Assembly (NCBI GenBank): GCA_036245095.1
Contig: BSWA01000001.1
Coordinates: forward strand, 186,001-250,000
Direction of reading: 5' to 3'
DNA length: 64,000 nt
DNA from: Improbicoccus devescovinae
GTDB lineage: Bacteria > Bacillota > Clostridia > Oscillospirales > Acutalibacteraceae
The position numbers were made by a program, and so were the translations under genes. The notes below the pieces were generated by a model. It was given only the letters and a program-made list of their open reading frames with translations, searched no databases and was not told the origin of the DNA. How positions within the stretch are numbered: the stretch's first letter is position 1; every line of letters begins with the position of its first letter. Of the stretch, positions 24,991-34,089 are shown piece after piece.

Positions 24991-26730
24991 ATGTTGAAAA
25001 TGCACATAAAAAATTTTAAAAAATTCATAAATTACTATAAGCCATATAAAAAAAGTTTGTTTTTAGACTTATTTTTCTATGCTATATTGACCGGAATTGT
25101 TGTCGTAATACCTATTGTATTAAGATATATAATGGATAAAGTTATATTTTTGGAATATAAAATCGCAATTAATCAGATTCTTATGTTATCTTTGCTAATT
25201 TTAACGCTGATTTTTGTTCAATATTTTTGTATTTATGGCATAACTCATTTTGGCGAGACGATGGGAGTTGAAATCGAAAAAGATATGAGAAACGAGATTT
25301 TTTCTCATTTTCAAAAGCTTTCTCTTAATTTTTATGATAATATCAAAATCGGCGAGCTGCTCTCAAGAATAACAGTGGATATTTCAAATATAAGTAATTT
25401 TCTTCATTTGCTTCCTGAAGAAATGATGTCGATAATTTTGAAATTTATATTAGTTAGTATTATTTTTTTTATGACAAATTGGAAAATCGCGGTAATCTCA
25501 ATTTTTACTTTTTTGGCAACTTGCATATATATTTATTATTTTATGCCAAAACTTTCTAAATATTTTAACAAAAATTATAAAGAAATGGCTAAAATAAATT
25601 CTCAGATAGAAGAGGTTTTATCGGGAATTCGAGTTGTCAAGTCTTTTGTTAGAGAAAATTTGGAAATAGAAAAAATTGAGTCTAAAAATATGGATTTTGT
25701 GAAAAATAAAAAAATTACAATTAAAATTTTATCCTGGGGATTTTCTGGAATGTGGTCTATGATGGACTCGTTTATTCCGTTGATTGTAATAATCGGAAGT
25801 ATATTAATTTTGCACAAAAATTTGAATTTAATTGATATAGTTTTTTTTATAAATTATGAGAGTATTTTGGTGAATGCGTTGTATTCGTTGAGTAAACTTT
25901 TGGAAACTATGGGACAATCCGTGGCTGGTTTTAACAGATTTTGTGAAATTTTAGAAATAAAACCAGACATAATAGACAAAAAGGACGCATGTGAAATCAA
26001 AGATTGCAAAGGTGAAATTAAATTTAAAAATGTTAATTTTAAATATAAAAATATCCAAAAAATATTATTTGAAAATCTAAATTTTTGTATAAAATCACAA
26101 GAATATGTTGCATTAGTAGGAACTTCGGGTAGCGGAAAAACTACTCTTTGTAATTTGATCTCAAGATTTTATGATATAGAATCTGGTAATATTTTTATAG
26201 ATAATATAAATATTAGTGATATTAAACTAAAAAGCCTCAGAAATAACGTAGGTTTAGTGCAACAAGACATATATTTGTTTTCAGGAACTATAAAAGAAAA
26301 TATTATATACGGAAATCTCGAGGCCAGCGATGATGAAATAATTTTAGCCGCTAAAAATGCCTATGCTCATGAATTTATAACGAAATTTCCTGATGGTTAT
26401 GACACAAATGTTGGCCAGCGTGGTACAACACTTTCTGGTGGCCAAAAACAAAGAATCAGCATCGCTAGGGCTTTTTTAAAAGATCCTAAAATTTTAATTC
26501 TTGATGAAACTACGTCGGCTTTGGATAATGAAAGTGAAAAATATATACAAAAATCTATAGCAAAATTGTCGAAAAATAGAACTACTATTGTTATCGCGCA
26601 CAAATTGTCGACTATTAGAAATGCTAAACGAATTTTGGTGCTGTCTGATGGGAAAATTGTAGAAGAAGGCACTCATGATGAGCTTATGGCAAATGGGAAA
26701 GCGTATTTTGAATTGTATAATTTGTTATAA
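24991..26730 (+). CDS. ABC exporter, fused permease and ATPase (MsbA/LmrA type)
   Basis: 579 aa. Six membrane helices (~1-310) then an ATPase: Walker A GTSGSGKTT, Q-loop VQQDIYLFSGTIKENI, signature LSGGQKQR, Walker B ILILDETTSAL, H-loop IAHKLST. Works as a homodimer exporting lipids, drugs or peptides. No N-terminal C39 peptidase, so it does not itself cut double-glycine leaders. ATG 24991 has TGGGGACG ahead; longer in-frame starts overlap the promoter. Divergent from the O-antigen ligase-like gene. Confidence 0.92.
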   Translation: MLKMHIKNFKKFINYYKPYKKSLFLDLFFYAILTGIVVVIPIVLRYIMDKVIFLEYKIAINQILMLSLLILTLIFVQYFCIYGITHFGETMGVEIEKDMRNEIFSHFQKLSLNFYDNIKIGELLSRITVDISNISNFLHLLPEEMMSIILKFILVSIIFFMTNWKIAVISIFTFLATCIYIYYFMPKLSKYFNKNYKEMAKINSQIEEVLSGIRVVKSFVRENLEIEKIESKNMDFVKNKKITIKILSWGFSGMWSMMDSFIPLIVIIGSILILHKNLNLIDIVFFINYESILVNALYSLSKLLETMGQSVAGFNRFCEILEIKPDIIDKKDACEIKDCKGEIKFKNVNFKYKNIQKILFENLNFCIKSQEYVALVGTSGSGKTTLCNLISRFYDIESGNIFIDNINISDIKLKSLRNNVGLVQQDIYLFSGTIKENIIYGNLEASDDEIILAAKNAYAHEFITKFPDGYDTNVGQRGTTLSGGQKQRISIARAFLKDPKILILDETTSALDNESEKYIQKSIAKLSKNRTTIVIAHKLSTIRNAKRILVLSDGKIVEEGTHDELMANGKAYFELYNLL

Positions 26731-26733
26731 TTC

Positions 26734-26969
26734 GAAATTTAATGAAAATTTAATAAAAAAAACTTGATTTTTTCGAGAATATAAAGATAATAAACCTTGG
26801 GCTTTATAATAATAAAATTTTAAAGTCTGTCAAGTTTTTTTGTATTAATTTCAGGAGGATGAATAAATATAATTTCGGGTTGTTTAATTTTGTCGTTTTG
26901 AAATTTAATGAAATTTTAGTGAAAATTTAATAAAAATACTTGATTTTTTGGGGAATATAAAGATAATAA
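26734..26969 (+). repeat. Duplicated promoter segment upstream of asnB
   Basis: Bases 26734-26793 and 26900-26969 share ~50 near-identical positions, each ending in a promoter: TTGATT, 16-base spacer, GATAAT (26764-26791 and 26940-26967). The second copy has an 11-base insertion near its start. Between the copies is an AGGAGG (~26853) abutting an ATG of a 23-codon frame, perhaps a leader relic. The result is two tandem promoters for asnB. Confidence 0.75.
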
Positions 26970-27020
26970 TTCTAGGCTTTCGGACGAGGATTTAATAATT
27001 ATAACAAGAGGTTTTAAAGC

Positions 27021-28967
27021 TTGTGTGGAATATGCGGTTTTGTTGGGAAGTTCAAGTCTCTTCAGCCTTCTGCGGATACTAAAGATTTCGTTGACAATAA
27101 ATTCTTTTATGATAAAATTATTAAAGAAATGACTGACGAAATTGCGCACAGAGGTCCGGATGAAGCGAATTTTTTCATAGACGATAGCATCGCTATGGGC
27201 TTTAGACGACTTAGTATAATAGATTTGTCCACGGGAAGCCAGCCTATTTTTAATGAAAATCATACTTTGGTTTTGACTTTTAATGGCGAGATTTATAATC
27301 ATTTGGAATTGCGAAGTGAGTTGATTTCTCTCGGTCATAAATTTTATACAAATACAGACTCGGAAGTTATAATTCATGCATATGAGCAATGGCATGCGGA
27401 ATGTTTAACAAAATTTAGAGGAATGTTCGCGTTTTCTTTGTGGGATATGCCTAAAAAAGAATTGTTTTTAGCTCGCGATTGTTTCGGAATAAAACCGCTG
27501 AATTATTATATTGCGGAAGGTAATTTGATTTATGGCTCTGAAATTAAAAGTATTTTGAAGCATCCTAATTTTGTGAAAAATTTTAATTATAAAACTCTTG
27601 ACAGATATCTTTCTTTTCAGTATGCTTCAACTGAAGAAACGTTTTTTGAAGGCGTATATTCTCTTCCTCCTGGTTGTTATATGATATTTAAGCAGGGCGA
27701 TTATAGCATAAATAGGTATTTTAATATTGAGTTTCATCCCGATGAAAATCTTGATATAAAAACTACTGTGAATAGTATAAGAAGCGTGCTTGATGATTCG
27801 ATAAATGCACATAAAATCAGCGATGTCGAGGTTGGATGTTTTTTGTCTGGAGGCGTGGATTCGAGCATAATTGCGTCATATTTCAAGGGCCATAAGAGCT
27901 TTACCGTTGGATTTGCTGAGAAGGGGAATTATAACGAAGTTTTAAAAGCACAAAATTTTTCACAGGTTGCTAAATTGCAGCATTTTGCTAAAATAATTGG
28001 TCCTGATGAATTTTGGGATGCGGTGCCGATTGTTCAGTATTATATGGATCAGCCACTTGCAGATCCTTCGTGTGTGGGGCTTTATTTTGTGAGCAAGCTT
28101 GCTAGCGAACATGTTAAAGTTGTTCTTTCTGGCGAGGGCGCCGATGAATTCTTTGGAGGCTATAAAATATATAAGGAACCGGATTCTTTTAGAATTTATC
28201 ATAAAATTTTCCCTAAAAAAATGAGGTCTTTATTGTCAAATTTTGTGCAAAATATACCATTTAAATTTAAAGGAAAAAATTTTATAATCCGCGGGGAACA
28301 GTCCGTTGAAGAAAAATTTATTGGGAATGCTTTTATATTTTCTAAAAAAGAAAAAGAAAAAATTTTGAATAATAAAAAAATACCGATTAGTTCTCCTGTT
28401 AATATTACTAGATTTTTTTATAATAAAGTTAAAAATATGGAAGATATCACAAAAATGCAGTATATTGATATTAATCTTTGGCTTGTGGGCGATATATTAC
28501 TAAAAGCAGATAGAATGAGTATGGCGAATTCTTTGGAATTAAGGGTCCCGTTTTTAGATAAAAAAGTGTTTGAAATTGCTGCTCGGCTTCCTAAGAAATT
28601 TAAGATTACTAAAAAACATACAAAATTTGCGTTAAGATTAGCATCTTTAAGTATGATTCCACTAAAAACTGCTAATGAGTCTAAATTGGGCTTTCCTGTT
28701 CCAATTAAAGTCTGGTTGAGACAAAAGGAATATTACGAAAAAGTTAAAAAAGAGTTTCAATCAAAGGTGGCTGGGGAATTTTTTAATATTAAGGAAATTT
28801 GTAGGTTGTTAGTGCGACATTATCAAAAAAAATGTGATTATAGCAGAAAAATTTGGACAATATATATTTTTATAGTTTGGTATAATATATATTTTGGTGA
28901 TTCGGTAATAAAAGAAAAAATTTGCAAAGAAAAATTAGTTTCTAAAATTCCTAAAACCAATGCATAG
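27021..28967 (+). CDS. asnB: Asparagine synthase (glutamine-hydrolysing)
   Basis: 648 aa. N-terminal Ntn glutaminase starting MCGICGF with Cys2 nucleophile and RLSIIDLSTGSQPI; C-terminal ATP-pyrophosphatase with SGGVDSS and SGEGADEFFGGY. Converts aspartate to asparagine with glutamine as ammonia donor; exosortase-like or glycan-linked relatives also exist, but nothing here suggests that role. TTG start supplies Met1, which is removed to expose Cys. RBS AAGAGG. Transcribed from duplicated promoters. A small membrane protein follows after 11 bases. Confidence 0.93.
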   Translation: MCGICGFVGKFKSLQPSADTKDFVDNKFFYDKIIKEMTDEIAHRGPDEANFFIDDSIAMGFRRLSIIDLSTGSQPIFNENHTLVLTFNGEIYNHLELRSELISLGHKFYTNTDSEVIIHAYEQWHAECLTKFRGMFAFSLWDMPKKELFLARDCFGIKPLNYYIAEGNLIYGSEIKSILKHPNFVKNFNYKTLDRYLSFQYASTEETFFEGVYSLPPGCYMIFKQGDYSINRYFNIEFHPDENLDIKTTVNSIRSVLDDSINAHKISDVEVGCFLSGGVDSSIIASYFKGHKSFTVGFAEKGNYNEVLKAQNFSQVAKLQHFAKIIGPDEFWDAVPIVQYYMDQPLADPSCVGLYFVSKLASEHVKVVLSGEGADEFFGGYKIYKEPDSFRIYHKIFPKKMRSLLSNFVQNIPFKFKGKNFIIRGEQSVEEKFIGNAFIFSKKEKEKILNNKKIPISSPVNITRFFYNKVKNMEDITKMQYIDINLWLVGDILLKADRMSMANSLELRVPFLDKKVFEIAARLPKKFKITKKHTKFALRLASLSMIPLKTANESKLGFPVPIKVWLRQKEYYEKVKKEFQSKVAGEFFNIKEICRLLVRHYQKKCDYSRKIWTIYIFIVWYNIYFGDSVIKEKICKEKLVSKIPKTNA

Positions 28968-28978
28968 GGGGAGTGTTG

Positions 28979-29143
28979 ATGTGTTATAAAAATTGTGACG
29001 AGGCTAAAAATTGTCTTATAATAAGTCTCAGTGCGTGTCTTGCGTTTGTTTGTTTTTTATTAATGATTATGGTTGTTTTGAACAAAAAAAAGAAAAAAGA
29101 TGAAAAAGAATTAGATAATTATCTGGAAAATTCTATTCAGTAA
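28979..29143 (+). CDS. Small membrane protein
   Basis: 54 aa: a Cys-containing N-terminus (MCYKNCDEAKNC), one membrane segment (~13-35) and a Lys/Asp/Glu-rich cytoplasmic tail. GGGGGAG lies a few bases before ATG. It begins 11 bases after the asnB stop and is likely cotranscribed. Not recognised as any family; single-span small proteins often regulate membrane partners, but no partner is evident. Confidence 0.65.
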   Translation: MCYKNCDEAKNCLIISLSACLAFVCFLLMIMVVLNKKKKKDEKELDNYLENSIQ

Positions 29144-29505
29144 GATGAAATTTCTTGAAAATTTGGTTATTGTCATAGGACGTTTTTTTAAAAAAGCTAT
29201 TATTTATTAATAGTAGGTATTGATTTTTAAATATGATTTTTTAAAATTTTATTAAAAAATTATGATAATTGTTTAATATATATGTATGTTTTTAATAAAA
29301 TAAAAACAAAAATTTGTTAAAAATTGTGAGTTTGGTCGGGATACAGCGAAGTATATTTATATGAATTTATATGCATTAGGTATTAATCAAGCTCAAAAAA
29401 TGGTTTTCTGTTTTTTGAGTTTTTGTTTGTTATTAATAATTTTAATTTATTATTTGAGTTTTTTTGTGTAATTAAAATAAAAAATATTTTTTTCCCAAAA
29501 AACTC
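29144..29505. other. AT-rich gap before secA
   Basis: Two tiny frames occur (a 21-codon one at ~29144 and a 36-codon hydrophobic one at 29361-29471), neither with a convincing ribosome binding site. A terminator-like hairpin sits at 29392-29425. Otherwise nothing recognised. Confidence 0.4.
29392..29425 (+). terminator. Intrinsic terminator-like hairpin
   Basis: CTCAAAAAA (29392-29400) pairs perfectly with TTTTTTGAG (29411-29419) around a ten-base loop and is followed by TTTTTTG. It could end the asnB transcript. A/T-rich stem, so strength is modest. Confidence 0.55.
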
Positions 29506-29534
29506 TTGATATAATAAAAATTATTTGCTAGAAT
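29506..29534 (+). promoter_or_regulatory. secA: secA promoter
   Basis: TTGATA (29506-29511), 17-base spacer, TAGAAT (29529-29534) with extended TGC, 75 bases upstream of the secA ATG. Confidence 0.75.
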
Positions 29535-29609
29535 CAAAAACGTGTTGGGTTTTAATAATAATTTAGTAGCAAAACCTTTGACTTATAAAATTATGCTGAG
29601 AGGTGTGTT

Positions 29610-32273
29610 ATGGATCTATTAAAATTATTATTCGGTAATTATAGCAAACGCGAACTCAGGCGGATTAATCCGATTTTGACGGCGGTGTTAAGCTTAGAAG
29701 GCAAGTATTTGAATATGTCAGATGAAGAGTTGATTTCTCAGACCCCAGCTTTGAAGGCTCGGTATACGGCCGGCGAGAGTCTTGATAATTTATTGCCTGA
29801 TGCTTTTGCAGTTTGTCGGGAAGCCGCAGATAGAATTTTGGGCCTCAGGCATTATCCTGTGCAAATTATAGCAGGGATTGTCTTACATCAGGGTAGAATA
29901 GCTGAAATGCGTACTGGTGAGGGCAAAACGCTAATGGCGACGCTTCCGGCATATTTAAACGCTCTTACTGGCAAAGGCGTGCATGTTGTTACGGTAAATG
30001 ATTATCTCGCTAAACGCGATTCTGAAATTATGGGAAAAGTTTATAATTTTTTGGGCTTGTCTACTGGTCTTATTGCTCATGATATGAATAAATCTGCTAG
30101 AAGGGCGGCTTATGCTTGCGATATTACTTATGGTACAAATAATGAGTTGGGCTTCGATTACTTGCGCGATAATATGGTCTCGAAAAAAGAATATCGCGTG
30201 CAAAGGGAACATAATTTCGCTATTGTTGATGAGGTCGATTCTATTTTGATTGACGAGGCTAGAACTCCGCTTATAATTTCCGGCGAAGGTGATAAATCTA
30301 CGGATTTGTATGTAATTGCTGATAAATTTGTGCGTGGATTGCGGCCTATTACTGTTACTGAACTTAATGCTAAAGAGGATACTGATGATCAATTTGTTGA
30401 TCATGATTATGTCATAGACGAAAAGGCGAAAACTGCTACACTTACTCCTGAGGGTGTGACGAAGGCGGAGTCATATTTTAAGCTTGAAAATCTTACGGAC
30501 CCGGAAAATATAACTTTGCAGCATCATTTGACTCAGGCAATACGGGCTCATGGCGTGATGAAACGTGATATTGATTATGTGGTCCGCGAAGGTGAAGTTA
30601 TAATTGTAGATGAGTTCACGGGCCGTATTATGCAGGGTCGTAGATATAATGAAGGCTTGCATCAGGCGATAGAGGCAAAAGAAAAAGTAAAAATTGAAAA
30701 AGAATCAAAAACGCTGGCGTCTATTACTTTTCAGAATTATTTCAGATTATATTCGAAATTGTCTGGCATGACAGGCACTGGTATCACCGAAGAAGAAGAA
30801 TTTAGGGAAATTTATAAGTTAGATATAGTTGTAATCCCGCCAAATAAGCCTATAATAAGAAAAGATAGGCCCGATGTTGTTTATAGAACCGAAAAAGCTA
30901 AATTTAATGCGATTATAGAAACTATTGAAGAAATTCATGCAAAAAATCAACCTGTTCTTGTTGGAACGGCTTCGATAGAAAAATCGGAAATTTTGAGTTC
31001 TTTATTACGCGAAAAAAATATAACACATAAAATTTTAAACGCTAAGCATCATGAACGTGAAGCTGAAATTATAGCTCAGGCAGGCCAAAAGGGCGCTATT
31101 ACGATCGCTACTAATATGGCGGGTCGCGGCACGGACATAATTTTAGGCGGTAATGCTGAATACATGGCCAAAGCAGAGCTTCGTAGAACTGGCATGGATG
31201 AAAAAATGCTTCTTGAAGCTACCGGATGTTCTCTTACGGAAGATCAAGAAATTATCGATGCTAGAATTAGATATAAAAATTTGTTGACTACTTATAAAGC
31301 TGAGTTAAAACCAAAATCCGAGGAAATAAAAGCTGCCGGCGGCTTATATATAATAGGAACCGAACGCCATGAGTCTCGCAGAATTGATAATCAGCTTAGA
31401 GGCCGTGCAGGACGGCAGGGCGACCCTGGGAAAAGCAAGTTTTTCTTGTCTCTTGAAGATGATCTTATGCGAATTTTCGGCGGCGAACGTATGATGAAAG
31501 TTATGGCGCGTTTCAATGTCGATGAAAATATGCCTCTGGAAGCAGGGATTTTAACTCGAGTTATCGAAAATTCACAAAAAAAGATAGAATCTAGAAACTT
31601 TTCTTCACGCAAAAGTGTCTTACAATATGACGATGTCTTGAATCGGCAACGGGAGATTATATATAATCAGCGCAATAAACTTGTAGATGGCGAAGATATT
31701 CATGAACAAATATTAAATATGATAGGACAAACTGTGAATCGCGTTGTACCAAGATACTTATTATTAGCCGACACAAAAGAAAATTGGAATCTCGAAGGCC
31801 TGAGAGATTATTATCTCGGTTGGATTCTCAGCAATGAAGACCTAAAATTTAATGAAGATCAACTTGCAGAACAGACTATTCAAACAATTGAAGATTTTAT
31901 TCGTGAAAAATGCGAAAAAATATACAAAGAACAAGAAGAATTATTAAGCCCTGAACAATCGCGAAATCTTGAACGGGAAATTTTGCTGGAAATAGTAGAC
32001 CAAAAATGGATGGATCATATGGACGACATGGAAGAATTAAAAAGAGGCATAAATTTACGTGCGTATGCGCAGAGAGATCCTGTTGTTGATTATCGTCTTG
32101 AGGGATTTGACATGTTCGATGCTTTGATCGATGCAATAAAAGAAGAAACAGTTAAGACTTTATTATCGTTTAAAATTAAATTAAGTGCAGCAGCATTTAA
32201 AGGCTTCACACCATTTTTAGCCAAGCTTCATGGGAATCAAGAAGTAATCACAGACTCAAGAATTGGTGGATAA
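29610..32273 (+). CDS. secA: Preprotein translocase ATPase SecA
   Basis: 887 aa motor that drives proteins through SecYEG. N-terminal Walker A MRTGEGKT, DEVDSILIDEARTPL (Walker B and neighbour), the preprotein cross-linking domain, second ATPase fold with NMAGRGTDI, then helical wing/scaffold (IDQKWMDHMD-like). The C-terminal zinc-binding SEC-C tail is absent; the protein ends in a short Gly-Gly tail. G+C in the first two thirds is a little above the local level. RBS GAGGTG before ATG. Monocistronic by position. Confidence 0.96.
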   Translation: MDLLKLLFGNYSKRELRRINPILTAVLSLEGKYLNMSDEELISQTPALKARYTAGESLDNLLPDAFAVCREAADRILGLRHYPVQIIAGIVLHQGRIAEMRTGEGKTLMATLPAYLNALTGKGVHVVTVNDYLAKRDSEIMGKVYNFLGLSTGLIAHDMNKSARRAAYACDITYGTNNELGFDYLRDNMVSKKEYRVQREHNFAIVDEVDSILIDEARTPLIISGEGDKSTDLYVIADKFVRGLRPITVTELNAKEDTDDQFVDHDYVIDEKAKTATLTPEGVTKAESYFKLENLTDPENITLQHHLTQAIRAHGVMKRDIDYVVREGEVIIVDEFTGRIMQGRRYNEGLHQAIEAKEKVKIEKESKTLASITFQNYFRLYSKLSGMTGTGITEEEEFREIYKLDIVVIPPNKPIIRKDRPDVVYRTEKAKFNAIIETIEEIHAKNQPVLVGTASIEKSEILSSLLREKNITHKILNAKHHEREAEIIAQAGQKGAITIATNMAGRGTDIILGGNAEYMAKAELRRTGMDEKMLLEATGCSLTEDQEIIDARIRYKNLLTTYKAELKPKSEEIKAAGGLYIIGTERHESRRIDNQLRGRAGRQGDPGKSKFFLSLEDDLMRIFGGERMMKVMARFNVDENMPLEAGILTRVIENSQKKIESRNFSSRKSVLQYDDVLNRQREIIYNQRNKLVDGEDIHEQILNMIGQTVNRVVPRYLLLADTKENWNLEGLRDYYLGWILSNEDLKFNEDQLAEQTIQTIEDFIREKCEKIYKEQEELLSPEQSRNLEREILLEIVDQKWMDHMDDMEELKRGINLRAYAQRDPVVDYRLEGFDMFDALIDAIKEETVKTLLSFKIKLSAAAFKGFTPFLAKLHGNQEVITDSRIGG

Positions 32274-32414
32274 TTTATATATTTTCTAAACAAAAAAATA
32301 TATTTTTATGAAATATATACAATTTATTTATTCAAATCCTCGTCCGGATAAATACTAGTTTATGTAAATTCAATGGCAGTTTTGCAATGGTCGAAAATAA
32401 GATCAAGCAGGGGC

Positions 32415-32674
32415 TGTCATATGAATTATAATAAATTACTAAAAATATAAAAAAATTATCATAAAACTAGCTAAATTACCTAAAATTCATCTTGCTTGGC
32501 TAGACGAAATCAAGTTGTATAGCATAGCTTAGATTGTATTTAGAGTTGTCGTATGAATTAGAATAAATTACTAAAAATATAAAAAAATTATCATAAAACT
32601 AGATAAATTATCTAAAATATATCTTGCTTGATTAGACAAAATCAAGTTGCATAGCACAGCTTAGATTGTATTTA
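32415..32674. repeat. Imperfect 132-bp tandem repeat
   Basis: Copy 1 (32415-32546) and copy 2 (32547-32678, identity to ~32674) are ~90% identical. Each holds internal dyads; in copy 2 CTTGATT pairs with AATCAAG and AGAT with ATCT. It has no frame with a ribosome binding site. It lies just beyond the end of a tnpB relic, so it may derive from a transposon end or its guide-RNA region. Confidence 0.85.
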
Positions 32675-32726
32675 TTGGGATTAATAATTACCCGATCCTC
32701 CATGTAGCTGAAAACCGCACGGACTC

Positions 32727-32780
32727 TTAAGATGCTTTTAAGATGTTTTTGGCAACGTTAATATCGCGTTGTGCTGGATT
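32727..32780 (-). pseudogene. Relic of an IS200/IS605-family tnpB (C-terminus only)
   Basis: On the minus strand an in-frame stop is followed by about 17 codons reading PAQRDINVAKNILKAS then stop. The R-D-I-N-x-A-x-N-I-L end is the hallmark C-terminus of TnpB/OrfB. Nothing upstream matches the rest of the protein, so the gene has been deleted. Beyond the stop, GC-richer sequence (to ~32695) resembles the right-end/guide region next to tnpB. Confidence 0.55.
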
Positions 32781-32905
32781 TTATAAATTTGTATGCGTTG
32801 ATATTACATAAATTCGAAAATTTAAATTTATTTGCGAATAAATTATATCAAAAATATATTATTCTTCAACTCTCAGAGCTCAATTCCAAAAAACTTAATA
32901 TATGC

Positions 32906-33682
32906 TTAACTCGTTTTTTCAATGCGCAATGAATCTAGCCCCGTTGAAATCTTTCTAACAAACACTTGTGCACTTTCAAAATTACCAGCCTGTAACTCTT
33001 GTATAATATTGTTCCCCAATTCTTCTAATTCGTCTCTATTTTCAGAATTGCCAAATAGTTCTACAAAAAAATCTATAAACGCTTCAACATTTTCTTTTGC
33101 TTTTTCGACGCGATCAGCTTCGTCTTTGTTATTTTCTACGGCTAGTTTGATATCAAAATCCATTTTTTTTAAAAAACCAGTGAACAACTCATTATAAATA
33201 GACACACTATTTTGCGCCAAAAATGGGGCAATCTTTTCATTGTATTGTGACTGGATTTTTCGTTGCACTTCTTCAACTGTTGTCTTTTCAAATGCTTTTT
33301 CTAATGGCTCAACTTCTTGTCTGTTTTTTTGGCCAAAATCTGTCATGGCCGTTACTAGACATCTTTGTGTATCTTCTATAAACGATGCCCCAAAAAGATT
33401 GCCTGCTAATTGAATGAATTTCTGGAAATCTTTGTATGATGAATTCAATACGAGATTTGATAAAATTTTACGTTGTTTGGGTGTCACGAACCTATCATTG
33501 CTTGCATGCACTTGGTTCTCGTATTCTTTAAGTTTCGATTGTTGTTCCGCAGACAAATCAGACACCGCCTGTGATGCCGCTTTTGTTGTATTCGGAGATT
33601 TTGCAGAAGTAATCGCTGAGACCCCCGCCATGCCAGATAACATCAAGCTAAGTACACTCGCTAGTGTTTTTTTAAAACTCAT
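32906..33682 (-). CDS. Secreted helical protein of unknown function
   Basis: 258 aa. A Sec signal peptide (MSFKKTLASVLSLMLSGMAG, cleavage near residue 25) is followed by an all-helical, Glu/Lys/Gln-rich mature protein with no cysteine pairs, no membrane helix and no sorting motif. The signal region resembles the hydrophobic segment after Gly-Gly in the 1-1055 protein (both end Ala/Ser then Thr-Lys-Ala/Pro-Ala). GGGGTG ribosome binding site. G+C is higher than neighbours. Possibly a secreted effector or extracellular adaptor; function not recognised. Confidence 0.6.
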   Translation of the reverse strand: MSFKKTLASVLSLMLSGMAGVSAITSAKSPNTTKAASQAVSDLSAEQQSKLKEYENQVHASNDRFVTPKQRKILSNLVLNSSYKDFQKFIQLAGNLFGASFIEDTQRCLVTAMTDFGQKNRQEVEPLEKAFEKTTVEEVQRKIQSQYNEKIAPFLAQNSVSIYNELFTGFLKKMDFDIKLAVENNKDEADRVEKAKENVEAFIDFFVELFGNSENRDELEELGNNIIQELQAGNFESAQVFVRKISTGLDSLRIEKTS

Positions 33683-33748
33683 AAGTCATACACCCCACAT
33701 TGTATATAATTGTAAATTTTTTATTGATTTTTAGAATGATAGTCAATT

Positions 33749-33970
33749 CTCAAACGAAATGCAATTATTTTATACATAAAATAAACCCAAAGTTTTATGT
33801 TTGATTTTGTGCAAATATCACAAATATTTCGATAACTTACAGGGATATTATAAAATTAAATTTAATTATTGTATAATAATTAATTATCAAACGAAATGCA
33901 ACTGTTTTATGCATAAAATAAATTCGAAATTTTACGACTGATTTTGTGAAAATTTAACAAATATCACGTT
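33749..33970. repeat. 137-bp-spaced direct repeat upstream of rplM
   Basis: A block starting TCAAACGAAATGCAA occurs at ~33750 and again at ~33887; about 70-80 bases are alike, including TTTTAT-CATAAAATAAA and a GATTTTGTG. It lies between the secreted-protein gene and the rplM promoter and could be a binding-site array or a relic duplication. The rest of this 400-base gap is AT-rich. Confidence 0.7.
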
Positions 33971-34007
33971 ATTTTAATATCGGGGAAATATTTTATATAA
34001 ATTTAAG

Positions 34008-34036
34008 TTGACATTTATTTTTAAATTTAGTATTCT
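34008..34036 (+). promoter_or_regulatory. rplM-rpsI promoter
   Basis: TTGACA (34008-34013), 17-base spacer, TATTCT (34031-34036), ~54 bases before the rplM ATG. Confidence 0.75.
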
Positions 34037-34089
34037 AAACCCTGAGTTTTAGTTTTTTATTAAGTCTTAAAATTTTTAGGAGGGTTTTT

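Noticed and set aside
24991..26730. ABC exporter as the processing transporter for the double-glycine peptides
   Set aside because: It has no N-terminal C39 peptidase domain, so it cannot cut Gly-Gly leaders; a general lipid/drug exporter is more likely.
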